This document shows positions 55,201-64,000 of a DNA stretch of 64,000 nucleotides, in pieces. This DNA comes from Diabrotica undecimpunctata (Eukaryota > Arthropoda > Insecta > Coleoptera > Chrysomelidae): positions 66,808,427-66,872,426 of the forward strand of contig NC_092803.1 in assembly GCF_040954645.1 (NCBI RefSeq), given 5' to 3'. Positions within the stretch are counted from its first letter, which is position 1, and the number at the start of each line of letters is the position of its first letter. The translations under genes and the position numbers were made by a program. A model generated the notes under the pieces. That model was not told the DNA's origin and ran no database searches. It saw only the letters and a list, made by a program, of their open reading frames with translations.

Positions 55201-58200
55201 AGAGGAGAAGAAGTTTATCTTTTGAACGATACGTGTATCTGAAGGAGATCATTGAAGACGAGAGGCTCGCAATAATTTGTTGTAAGATTGCTGATTACCT
55301 AGGGAACTGCTAAGAATAGATAGTGTAGAAATATTTATTAGGAGATATAGAACAACAATTTTGATTTAAAATTTTAATTTATATAGTATATAACATTAAT
55401 TTTTAAAGGTTTACATACGTAGAACAAAATTTTGATAATCACTGTATGAGATATTTTTTGTTTAAGATATTTGATTGTGAATTTTATTTCAATATATAAT
55501 TTTGTATCATATATGTTTATTATTCCGGTATTCTTCAGACCTTACCTATCATATGTAAAGCATAGATATTGAAGAACGAATATAACCCTGAGATAAGAGA
55601 ATTAAATAGTGTGATAAAATCATAATTGCATCATTTAAATAAGTTTAATTAATTAATTAATTAGCTAATTAATTGCTTGGCGCATCTCTGACTTTTAATA
55701 TCACATTAATATATTTGCAGAGTTTATCGTTGTGATCTGTTATGATGTTATTGTCTTTTGTTATTTTTGTGTAGTTAAATTTTCTAAAAGTATTTGTTAT
55801 TTTTTTGGATTTTTTATGGAAGTTAAAACATAGTCCAGTCGTCAGAGAGTTGACCTCTAAAAATCATACGAACAAGCTGAATTTTGCCGAGAATATTAAT
55901 ATTGTAACCCTAAAAAAGATGTATAAAAGTTTACCACTTTTACCCTGGCTTTTCCCATTAAACCCCCTCGTAGGATGGTAAAAAGGCAAGAAAATCAAAG
56001 CAAGCAATTTTTGTACGCCGAAGCAAGAATCTCTACGCCGTAGAAAAAAATGTTTTAATTAAAAAATGTAGCTGAGGTAATTCTTAACAAAAATATTTAA
56101 AAGAACTTTTTGTGTAGAATGAACCATTCTCTCAGATATAACGCTTGAAGCGACAGTCGATTTTGAATGACATTTACGCATGCTAAATCAATGTTCAAAT
56201 TTGATTCAACTAGACCGTAAAAATTCGATACCTTTTGATCCAAGTATCCTATCTACAAAAATGTAGATGCGTTAAAGGTAAAGAGTGTAGCTTTCGTTTG
56301 CAGTTTTTGTATTTTGCCGCTAATAAAATCAGTTTTTATAAAGGTGTTTTGATAAAGAATTAATCACCTTCATTGACAGTCGTAGTAAAATTTCCATTAC
56401 TAGAGATCAATCTTTAAAACTTATGACATGAAATTTTAATTTTGATTTGTGGCAATAAATATGAGACAATTAAAATATGAATAAAAAAAGCAGATTTTAA
56501 TGTTTTACATTACAAATGATCGCACGTCACGGAAAATGTCTTCAAGAAGACGTTTTTAGGTGTAGTTTATAGCAGAAGTTTGGTTCTTTTAAAAATCGTA
56601 CAACTATACTTATTAAAAAAAAAGTTTTTAATGTTTTAGATCGTTTGTTATGTGAAAGTTTAAATACAGCGTTTTTAAGCATGTAGCAAATACCTCACAT
56701 TTGTTTCCCAAACTCAAAACTATAATTTTATACTATAGGTTTTAAAAGGCAGGCTCTAGTAATCGAAACTTCATAGTGGCCAGTAAATGAAAGGGATATA
56801 TTGTATTGATCTCATGGGAATGAAAAAAAAAAAATGGGAAAATCGCGCCACGTTTATTTATTTAACACCTTTATAAACTCTGGGTTTCTTTGCGGAAAAA
56901 TACAAAAATTGCATACGCATTGCATTTAGGAAAACAGTAAACAAGTAAATTGTACTAACTAAAAGAAAATAGACAAAAAAGTAGAACTAAATAAAAAGGA
57001 AAAAGGCCGCCACCTTATCTTTTCTTTCAGTGACAAGGAGATCCCCGAATATTATGTTAGAGCATTGGTTTAAGAAAGAAAAAAATATGACAGATATACT
57101 TAAACTCTCTTCAAAATCAGTATGTATATATAGTTTTCCTGAAACGTTCCGGGGAAAAGATAAAGAGGATAATCACCAACTAGATTGTCCGACCAAATTA
57201 AGAATTCAGCTGGAAACTCATTCTGCGAAGCTCTCAGAGCAACTGAAGATAGAGACCAATGGAGAAAAATCACACTTACCTTGTATCGTCGTTTTAGCAA
57301 ACTTGTCAGAATTTATTTATATCTGGTCCAAGATACAATGCTATCTATCAAAAAGCAAAAACTTGAGTACTTGTGCCATGTGATGAGAGGGCAAAAATCT
57401 TCATTATTACAACATATTATGTATGGCAAAATTTAATGAGAGGGAAATATGCGAAGACGAAGAGTATCCTGGTTTTAGAAGTGGTCCAAGAGAAAGGAAT
57501 ATTGTCAGAGAAAAAAAAAACCATAAAAACTTTCAAACATACATTTAAAAAAAAGTTAAATAATAATTTCTCTCGATGATCTAGTAAAAAATTTAATTTA
57601 AAAATGATCTTAATAAAAAATGTTATTTTTAAAAAAATGAAAAATAAGACTTTGTCTTGGTCATTATCATATTATGATATGCAGGTAGGACAAAACACTC
57701 AAAGAAAATAAGAAATTACCCCATTCAAAAAAACTTGTAACACTACACTGGCACTAAGAACATTATACGTTAAAGAAAATAAAAATAATAACACGTGTTT
57801 TACCCCTTAAAATACATCTCACCGATTAGCCTAGATAAATAAGACGAATACTTCACAGATCTACTGGCGAAAGATAGGGCAGAATATTTGCAAACACCTC
57901 AAACACAATCAGAGGTGCAAGTACATACAATAGCTTGGCCAATTAGGATTGACTACAAAGAAGTAGCACGAGTATTCCAAGCATTAATGAATAGAAAATC
58001 ACCAGGCCCTGGCAATATCCCACCTAAGCTACTCAAGTACAGTACAAGCAAACTAAATAAGCAGCTAGCCAGAATTTACCAGAGAGAGTATACCAGAGGA
58101 GTTTAGGACATCGTTTATCACGACAATACGTAAGAAGGGAAGTAAAGATGTATGTGACAATTATCGAGGAATCGCAGTCCTTAGCACCATCTCGAGAGTT

Positions 58201-61200
58201 TACGAAAAACTCATCAAAGAGAGAATGGAAGATAAAATATATGATATGGAGGCTGAAAAACAGGCCTGCTGTAGAGCAGGTAGATTAACTATTGACCATC
58301 TGTTTACCAGCTAATCGAAAAAAAAAGTATCACGAAACCAACAAATACATCTCCCCTACGTGGATCTTAAAAAAGCTTATAATAGTGTGCCAAAATAAAA
58401 ACTCTGGGAAGTTCTCGAGAAAACAAATATTAGTGTAACCTTAATCAAGGCTCTTCAAGACCTATACAAGAAGAACACAAGTAAAATAAAGAAAGGTCAG
58501 GAGGTATCCAAGGGTTTCACTATCCGCAAAGGACTCATACAAGGATGCTGCGTGTCTCCTACTTTGTTTAAGATCTACTCGGAGCAAGCGATGAAGACAT
58601 GGAAAAGAAAATGCAGAAATATGGAAATTCGCCTATATAGTGATGGCCCAAGACTATGAACACCTCGACTACATAACCCGTAAATTTATCTAAGAATACG
58701 AACTATGGGGGCTAGAAGTAAATATCAAAAAAACTGAATACATGTGTATTGGGAGAATTCAACAAAATCTAATCTTGGAAGAAATACAGCGAGAAATAAA
58801 TCACTGTCAAAAATACAAATATTTAGCCATGCAAATAACCAACAATGGCAAAATAGACGAAGAAATTATACATAGAAGTAATCAGGGAAGACAAGCCATA
58901 AGACAATTAAACAGTGTACTTGGGATAAAACAATCTCCAAAGAAAACAAACACAAAATTTATAACAGCATTATAAAAAGCATTGTTACATATGGAAGTGA
59001 GGTATCGTCACTGAAAGAAAAAAACTTAAAAGCATTAGAAGCAACAGAAATAAACTTCTGCAGAAGAGCATCTGGAAAATTAAGATTAGACATAGTTAGA
59101 AACAAAAGAATACGAGAAATTACGGGTGTTAAGCACAATATAACAGGACATCAGAATAAATCAACTAGGATGGTATGAACATGTCCAGAGAATTTATGAA
59201 CACAGAATACCAAAGAAAGTATTGAACTAGATACCGCATGGAAGAAGAAAGCAATGTAGACCGAGATTAAGCTGGTGAGAAGGAATCCATAAAGACTTAA
59301 GGAAGAAGGGAGTTGAAGAAAACCCTTGGAACCACCGAGATAAATGGAGACTGGAATTCAGAAGACGGCCTTGAAGATTATAAACTAATTGATTTGATTT
59401 TAAAGAAACAATTGCTCATATGGTATTCCCTGATCTTGAGAAAGCATAGAATAGAGTTCCTATGTTGTGGAATTGCGTTTATTTCAACAATAAAAATGTC
59501 GGTGGGTTACAATGAGTTGCCAAATCAATTTATAAATTATTGTTTTAGAGGTTTGCTGTTATAAGCTGTTAATATAATAAAATTGTCACGTTACCATCCA
59601 TATTATACATATATTTATAAGTAAATATTTGGTGACTTGGAAAGCACAAACAATGATCAAAAAAGAGAGGTAAGAATAAAAATCCATTTATCTAGAAATC
59701 TTTTCAATAAAATGTGAAAGTTTCTTTGTAGCGGAGATTTTATTTATCATAATCTACATTATGTTCTAAACTTTGCTACATTGAATAGAACGTTAGATAC
59801 TTAAACAAAAACATACTTAAATAACAAGATATTCAAACAAGGATTGAAAGTAAAACCAATATCTACGTAATGTGAGAAATGCGAAAGGACTAAAAGTTAA
59901 TGAAAACTATGTAAAAGAAGGAACGTTCAATAATTAAAAGTTAAAGGTACAATAATTATTGGAAGCAGAAAACTGACATATTAAACGCCCTATGTCACCC
60001 TAAATATTTTTTCATATTTATATTACAATTCTTGTTCTTATAATATTAAGCTTTGCATTACTGTATAGCGAATTTAACAAGTTATGATCATTTTTATTTC
60101 GAAATCTCTATGAAATCAACACCATGTATATAAAGAATTAATGCATAAACAATTATTTATTTTATATAATAAGATGAACAATATATTTTAGTTTTTAAAT
60201 TAAGTTAATTAAAATCATTGACTTAAATTTGTATACAGGGTGAACGACCTACAAAATGATATTACGATTTTCTCAATTTTTTTAAATGGATCACAATGTA
60301 TTTTATTTTTTAGAAATATTGTATTTATGGTACTCTTTCATTTTTATATAACATTCTCTATACTGAAACTCATTATTTTCCGAGATATTTTTAGTTTTCT
60401 TCAAATTTCAGGAATAAATTCAATTTTTGTAAGTAGAAATAAGTATTGAGTATTGAGTGATAATATATGTTCAAAATGTCCACCCTCAATGTCTTTACAA
60501 GTTTGTAACCAATATTCAAATCACCAAGCCACATTTCTTAACATTTGTAAGTCAATTTTATTAAAAGCTTCTCTTATTCTATTTTTCATATTATCTGGTG
60601 TTGTTGGAGGCTTCTAGTATACAAGGCCTTTTATATAGCACTGCATGAAAAAATCAATTTTGGAGAATTCCGGTGATAACGGTGGCCAAACAGTTGGCCC
60701 TCCTCTGCCTATCCACCTCTCAGGAAAGGTAATTAGATGATTGTAAATTGAAGCAGTGTGGTGAACTGGAACACCGTCGTGTAAAAACCACATTCGTTGT
60801 CGAATACTAAGCGGTACATTTTGCAGTAGTATTGGCAAATGATTATTTAATACACCATTAGTATTATTGGCATCATCCACATGGCCGTCAAAGAAATGTG
60901 AGCCAATCACATAATCGCCAACAATACCACCACAAATTTTATAAACCAGTTAGTTTGACTATGAGTGTTAACAAAATAGGAATTGCTTGATGCATAGTAA
61001 TCTGTCGCTTTTCACTTGTTCCTGAGACCATTGACAAAAAACTAATCTCCGTTGATAATCACCGACTGTCAATTCTTGATGTACCTGTATGCGGTAAGGA
61101 TGCAGTTTATATTTACGAAGGATTTTTGCCGCCGAAGTTTGACTAAATGTCATATTGACGTAAAATTTCACGAGAGCTGACGTGGGGATCTTCAGTAGTA

Positions 61201-63714
61201 GCTATTATTAGGTACATCACATTCCTTTTCTTTACTTAGAACAGTTTTGATTCTCTCATTTTTTTCATATATAACTGACCCTGTGCGAACAAAACAAAAC
61301 AAAAAATTCCTGGCTTAGAATACTGTTGATATAACAATCAAAAATTGTTTCATTAATTGTATATTGTTTTGTTTTCTGTTTTGTGTGAGTAATTTATTGA
61401 ATAAAAATAATCTTTCTATATTATTATACAAAACATTTTATCTTGTATTTGAATTTTGGGACTCTTGTATTTCATTAAGGAAGTATGATATTTCCATAAT
61501 ATCACATTTATTGATACATTCATTGCATATTGTTGCTTTACAATATTTTTTGTTAGTTATTAAATAAAAATAATTTTGTGATATTATCATATCACTTAAG
61601 TTTAGTTATAGAGAATGCTATATAAAAATGATAGAGTATCATAAATACAAGATTTCTAAAAAATAAAATATCGAGTGATCTATTTAAAAAAATTAAGAAA
61701 ATCGTAATTTTGTTTTGTTGTAACACCCTGTATACAAATTTTTGTCAACGATTTTAACTAAACTTAATTTAAAAACTAAAATATATTGTTTACTTTAATA
61801 TATAAAATAAATAATTGTTGTACAGTAATGCAAAATCATTTCTATAAGAAGAAGAATTATGAGAAGAATACAAGTTTAAAAAAATATATAGGGTGTCCCA
61901 TTATAAAATTGTATTTTAGCTATACCACGTAGTTATCAATCACCCTGTAGAATTCCATATATTTTCCAAGTATGGAGATTATCATTACCTACACTTTTTC
62001 TAAATAAGTTTTTTGGATATTCTATATCATAATGAAATTATCGAGCGATGTCGCATTAAAAACTCACCCTGTATGTCTATTTAGAGCATAATTAAAAAAA
62101 AATAAACTGGCCAGAATGATATATAATATACGTTAGAAGATGACACTTAAAGAAGGAGAATTCTCATTACCTAAATGAGAATTACCCTTATGAGTGTTTC
62201 GCACTTAGCATTTAAACCAGCTTCTGGGGTGGATCAGTTTTATGTGTTGTTGGTGAGAAATAATAGTTGATTTTTTATATCTAACTTTTTAAACAAGGTT
62301 TTAACAGTTCGATTTAATTAAACGTACGCAATAGCTTTTATTAATGATTTTCTTTAAAAATCCAAGAATTTAAACTCGTCAATATAGTAACGAAATAGCC
62401 CATCTCCGATGCGTGGTACAATTCTTAGAAGGATGGATCTAGAATATTCAATCGTTGGCGTTCTCGATGCGCTTTCGACGGGAAGAATAGAGGTGGACTA
62501 CTGCAGAATATTCTAGTACATATTAATAACTTGTATATACAGGGATGAGTGCCTTAAGAACCGGCAAAATAACGCAAAAGATAGAAAACATAATACGTTG
62601 TGAAATAAAAAGAGATGAAAGTAGTAGAGGTGAGAAATGATCGATATAAACCTATAATTTACTTTACATTATATTAGAATTATTGAAAATTTCCCACCTT
62701 TAGACGTTAGCTTATGAGCTGGTTGACTTCAGTCATAGTAATACGTATCACGTAATGTAAGTAAAAACAGTTTAAGTAGGAGTATTTTTTTATCCCAAAT
62801 TAAAATATTGATCAATAATAAACTATGATTTGAGACGTCGCATACACTCTTCTCAATACAGAATTATCATAGCTTGTTATTCTGTATTTGTCAACACATA
62901 ATTAATTATCAAATTACTACTAATTAAACTGTTTATTTACATTTGCTTTATTGCCTTCAATCAAATTTAAAAAATGTTAATGTTCGACGTCATACTTGTA
63001 ATATTATGACTGAAGTCAACTATAATATTATAGCTCATAAGCTAACGTGTAAAGGTGGGAAACTATCGATAGTCCTAATATAATGTAATGTAAATTAGAG
63101 GTTTCTATCGATAATTTCCCACCTCTACTACTTTCATCTCTTTTTATTTCACAACGTATTATGTTTGCTATCTTTTGCGTTATTTTGCCGGTTCTTAAGG
63201 CACTCATCACTGTATAAGTAGCGCTGATATTAGCAAGGTTATTTGATAACATATTATCGTGCTGTAAACTTATACAACAATATATTTATATAAATTAGAA
63301 TCGCTCGTTTTATTTAAAAATGCTGCAATATAAACCATACCAATAAATAGTTGTTTTATTTATTTACGCCTTTTTTATGCATATAACACTAACAAAAATG
63401 GAAACAGTTACCTTAGTGAAACTAGTTGTACTATTTTCCCATTCTGGTGGTTGATAAGCATTGACTGCTTCATCTTGCCACTTACTGGGTGGGTTTTGTA
63501 CTGGTGGGTCATATCCAAGGTCAGCTACCAAGTAGCCGGTGTAAACGTTCAGTCCGAAAAAATCGTGGGTGCCCTTAATATATTCAACTTCTTCTTGTGT
63601 GAACGTTGGCAGACGAGATTGTGCTCGTCCTTCAGCCTTGCTACGTTCAGCAACTCTTGTCTTTACAATTTCTGGATAGTCTCCAACATAAATAGGATTG
63701 GCATATACACCTAG
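49124..63714 (-). CDS. Glycoside hydrolase family 1 beta-glucosidase (myrosinase-like), C-terminal half, four exons
   Basis: Join 63714-63412, 53511-53380, 49418-49312, 49253-49124 (minus strand), about 223 codons. GH1 enzymes hydrolyse beta-glucosides; insect members are mostly secreted gut enzymes. Visible GH1 blocks: [37 protein letters not shown] (exon 1), [17 protein letters not shown] and ILVTENG with the catalytic nucleophile Glu (exon 2, codon at 53436-53434), [15 protein letters not shown], the aglycone/glucose-binding tryptophan motif (exon 3), and KYGLYEVDF with RTARPSA (exon 4). Family length is about 490 residues, so roughly half, including the NEP acid/base motif and any signal peptide, lies beyond 64000. 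Phases are 0, 0 and 2, all consistent. No stop or frameshift, so probably functional. Substrate (plain glucoside or glucosinolate) cannot be told from this half. Confidence 0.93.
49312..49418 (-). CDS. GH1 beta-glucosidase, penultimate exon
   Basis: Acceptor TTTTTAG at 49419, donor GTAAGT from 49311. 107 bp ending in phase 2; encodes [20 protein letters not shown] through [11 protein letters not shown]. Confidence 0.93.
49553..49650 (+). repeat. Left arm of a widely spaced inverted repeat
   Basis: GGTTCGTTCGGAAAAATATT through CACTTTCATGAGATAC and TAATCAGGTTCAAG match 52886-52987 in reverse orientation. The two arms enclose about 3.2 kb of intron holding a foldback element and piggyBac and LINE scraps. 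Confidence 0.7.
49922..50517. mobile_element. Foldback element (about 0.6 kb) in the beta-glucosidase intron
   Basis: Outer arms: AAGTATTTTGGGCCTATTTT (left) pairs with the segment ending at 50516. Inner arms: ATTACGCCCAGAGAGCAATA at 50037 pairs with TTGCTCTGTGGGCGTAAT at 50266-50283, and a third, direct copy of the ATTACGCCCA motif sits at 50199. No coding capacity. Confidence 0.72.
51030..51480 (-). pseudogene. piggyBac-like element with the catalytic centre deleted
   Basis: Minus strand: an acidic N-terminus at 51480-51330 ([30 protein letters not shown]) is followed at 51190-51030 by the cysteine-rich C-terminus ([34 protein letters not shown]). The DDD core of about 350 residues is missing. 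Termini were not identified. It could be a non-autonomous deletion derivative or random decay. Confidence 0.68.
51492..51665 (-). pseudogene. LINE C-terminal scrap
   Basis: The minus strand encodes [31 protein letters not shown] and [14 protein letters not shown], the last block of the LINE family at 36450-37440. Confidence 0.75.
51666..52885. other. Intronic sequence; hairpin repeat copy at 52320-52349, no gene
   Basis: AT-rich intron of the beta-glucosidase gene. A TGGCGCACAGGACC string at about 52474 could suggest a primer-binding site but no LTR was found. Confidence 0.5.
52320..52349. repeat. Short hairpin repeat, copy 2
   Basis: GATTACAAATTAAGGGGTTA then ATTTGTGATT; nearly identical to 12639-12669. 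Confidence 0.6.
52886..52987 (-). repeat. Right arm of the widely spaced inverted repeat
   Basis: Reverse complement of 49553-49650 with moderate divergence. Confidence 0.7.
53380..53511 (-). CDS. GH1 beta-glucosidase exon with the TENG nucleophile motif
   Basis: Acceptor TTTTTATAG at 53512, donor GTAAGT from 53379. 132 bp, phase 0 at both ends. Encodes [36 protein letters not shown] and DRRIFYIR; Glu of TENG is the family's catalytic nucleophile. Confidence 0.95.
53955..54245 (-). pseudogene. LINE fragment in the long intron
   Basis: Minus strand: [20 protein letters not shown] and [10 protein letters not shown] (the KNNKSPGPD-AEILK block), then [14 protein letters not shown] (H-LISLMSH-LK). 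Frames broken. Short piece of the endonuclease-reverse transcriptase LINE family. Confidence 0.72.
54246..57069. other. Intronic sequence, no gene recognised
   Basis: AT-rich. The part 54840-55680 is less simple in composition and is followed by TTGGCGCATCTCTGAC at 55677, which could be read as an LTR plus primer-binding site, but no second LTR, TSD or pol sequence supports this. Confidence 0.5.
57070..57570 (+). pseudogene. Two adjacent LINE C-terminal fragments
   Basis: 57170-57290: [20 protein letters not shown] and DQWRKIT, the end of one LINE type. 57343-57436: [20 protein letters not shown] and [10 protein letters not shown], the C-terminal block of another. Both are broken scraps in the long intron. 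Confidence 0.7.
57840..59340 (+). pseudogene. RTE-like LINE reverse transcriptase, heavily degraded
   Basis: Frames in order: [20 protein letters not shown] with KLLKYS (57970-58040), [54 protein letters not shown] (58530-58585). The FADD box is lost, leaving [15 protein letters not shown]. The C-terminal part follows: [48 protein letters not shown] and FCRRASGK. More than ten stops or shifts. Same broad family as 8805-10377 but far older. Confidence 0.78.
59341..60028. other. Intronic sequence, no gene recognised
   Basis: AT-rich; no motif I can support. Confidence 0.5.
60029..61870 (-). mobile_element. Tc1/mariner-type element with very long terminal inverted repeats
   Basis: Left arm about 60029-60365 and right arm about 61600-61870 pair over more than 250 bp. 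Landmarks are TTTTGCATTACTGTA-like ends, AACAATATATTTTAG, TTTGTATACAGGGTG and TACGATTTTCT in both arms. The left arm has an extra block of about 75 bp. A transposase remnant lies between them on the minus strand. Arms this long are unusual for Tc1/mariner, whose TIRs are commonly tens of bases, though long-TIR subfamilies exist. Confidence 0.78.
60610..61171 (-). pseudogene. Tc1/mariner-superfamily transposase remnant inside the long-TIR element
   Basis: Minus strand: [20 protein letters not shown] with [19 protein letters not shown] (61140-61010, the DNA-binding to catalytic linker). Then [40 protein letters not shown] and [20 protein letters not shown], which holds the second catalytic Asp (LHDGVP) and the SPDL-like block, here SPEF. 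The first catalytic block is broken near 60960. Same family as 17868-18940. Confidence 0.8.
61888..62075. repeat. Possible small MITE with GGGTG/CACCC ends
   Basis: ATAGGGTGTCCCATTATAAA at 61888, ATCACCCTGTAG at 61940 and CTCACCCTGTATG at 62065 resemble the TACAGGGTG termini of the neighbouring element. Boundaries uncertain. Confidence 0.4.
62541..63212. mobile_element. Foldback MITE with about 200-bp arms in the long intron
   Basis: Left arm 62541-62745 (GGGATGAGTGCCTTAAGAAC through AGCTTATGAGCTGGTTGAC) pairs with right arm 63005-63212 read inverted (GTGATGAGTGCCTTAAGAAC). A 260-bp AT-rich centre separates them. No coding capacity. Lies within the 9.9-kb intron, about 200 bp from the exon at 63412. 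Confidence 0.82.
63412..63714 (-). CDS. GH1 beta-glucosidase, first exon visible in the window
   Basis: Acceptor TTTTTAG at 63715, donor GTAACT from 63411, 303 bp, phase 0 at both ends. Encodes [55 protein letters not shown] and [16 protein letters not shown]. Confidence 0.94.
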
Positions 63715-64000
63715 CTAAAAATAAAAAAAATATTGAAAATATAGATAATAGAGATATCAGCCTGTGAAGATCAAAATAATGATAATGTTTTAGTTATTTA
63801 GATACATTTAGGCTCAACACTTTGAATTCCAAAACACAGCGATTTTAAAAATGGTATGAATAATTTCAAATCATAATTTAAAACTGAAGAAATATAACTA
63901 AAAAAATAAAATTCAAAAAGATTACAGCATCTAGGAAAGACTCTTACTTGTGAAATTTATTTTCTATAATTGCTATTGTTTTATATGAATTTTATAAATA
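63715..64000. other. Intron of the GH1 gene, continuing past the window
   Basis: AT-rich; no further GH1 exon is visible before the window ends. Confidence 0.7.

Noticed and set aside
54840..55692. Solo LTR followed by TTGGCGCATCTCTGAC
   Set aside because: No TG...CA ends or flanking duplication could be placed.
1..64000. CRISPR arrays, phage or bacterial defence systems
   Set aside because: The window is eukaryotic: introns, SINE, LINEs, Harbinger, piggyBac and pogo elements; no regularly spaced repeats with unique spacers.

Overview
The window is AT-rich eukaryotic DNA from an arthropod genome, most likely an insect. A beetle is possible but not shown. One host gene is visible. The rest is a deep pile of transposable elements, mostly broken and often nested. 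There are no operons, phage genes, CRISPR arrays or other prokaryotic systems.

Host gene: the last four coding exons of a glycoside hydrolase family 1 beta-glucosidase (the family that includes insect myrosinase-like and lactase-phlorizin-hydrolase-like enzymes) lie on the minus strand at 63714-63412, 53511-53380, 49418-49312 and 49253-49124. Splice sites and phases agree at every junction, and the TENG nucleophile motif is intact. The 5' half of the gene lies beyond position 64000. The introns are 9900, 3961 and 58 bp; the two long ones are full of transposon debris. Everything from 1 to about 49 kb lies downstream of this gene.

Layout: 1-7 kb, RNase H end of one LINE, then a complete I-type LINE with a 12-bp target-site duplication (TSD). 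8-11 kb, an old LINE split by an RTE-like LINE with a perfect 13-bp TSD. 11-12 kb, piggyBac remnant. 13.7-17.5 kb, a pogo-like transposon nested inside a TIR element of another family. 17.7-19 kb, mariner-like remnant. 21.6-22.3 kb, Penelope-like RT fragments. 23-26 kb, LINE remnants and a tRNA-derived SINE. 27.4-29.3 kb, two hammerhead ribozymes in a repeated unit. 30.5-34.1 kb, a LINE interrupted by a Harbinger transposon with an almost intact two-exon transposase. 34.3-38.4 kb, piggyBac, LINE and MITEs. 38.7-41.8 kb, deletion derivatives of I-type and R1/Jockey-type LINEs. 42.0-48.35 kb, a full-length Jockey-type LINE with a 13-bp TSD and a strongly structured 3' UTR. 49-64 kb, the beta-glucosidase exons and intronic transposons, including two long-inverted-repeat elements.

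The most interesting signals are the two hammerhead ribozymes, which have complete catalytic cores and a compensatory base-pair change between copies, the double-nested pogo element with arrays of subterminal motifs, and the hairpin-rich 3' UTR of the Jockey-type element. All calls come from reading the sequence; no database search was run.
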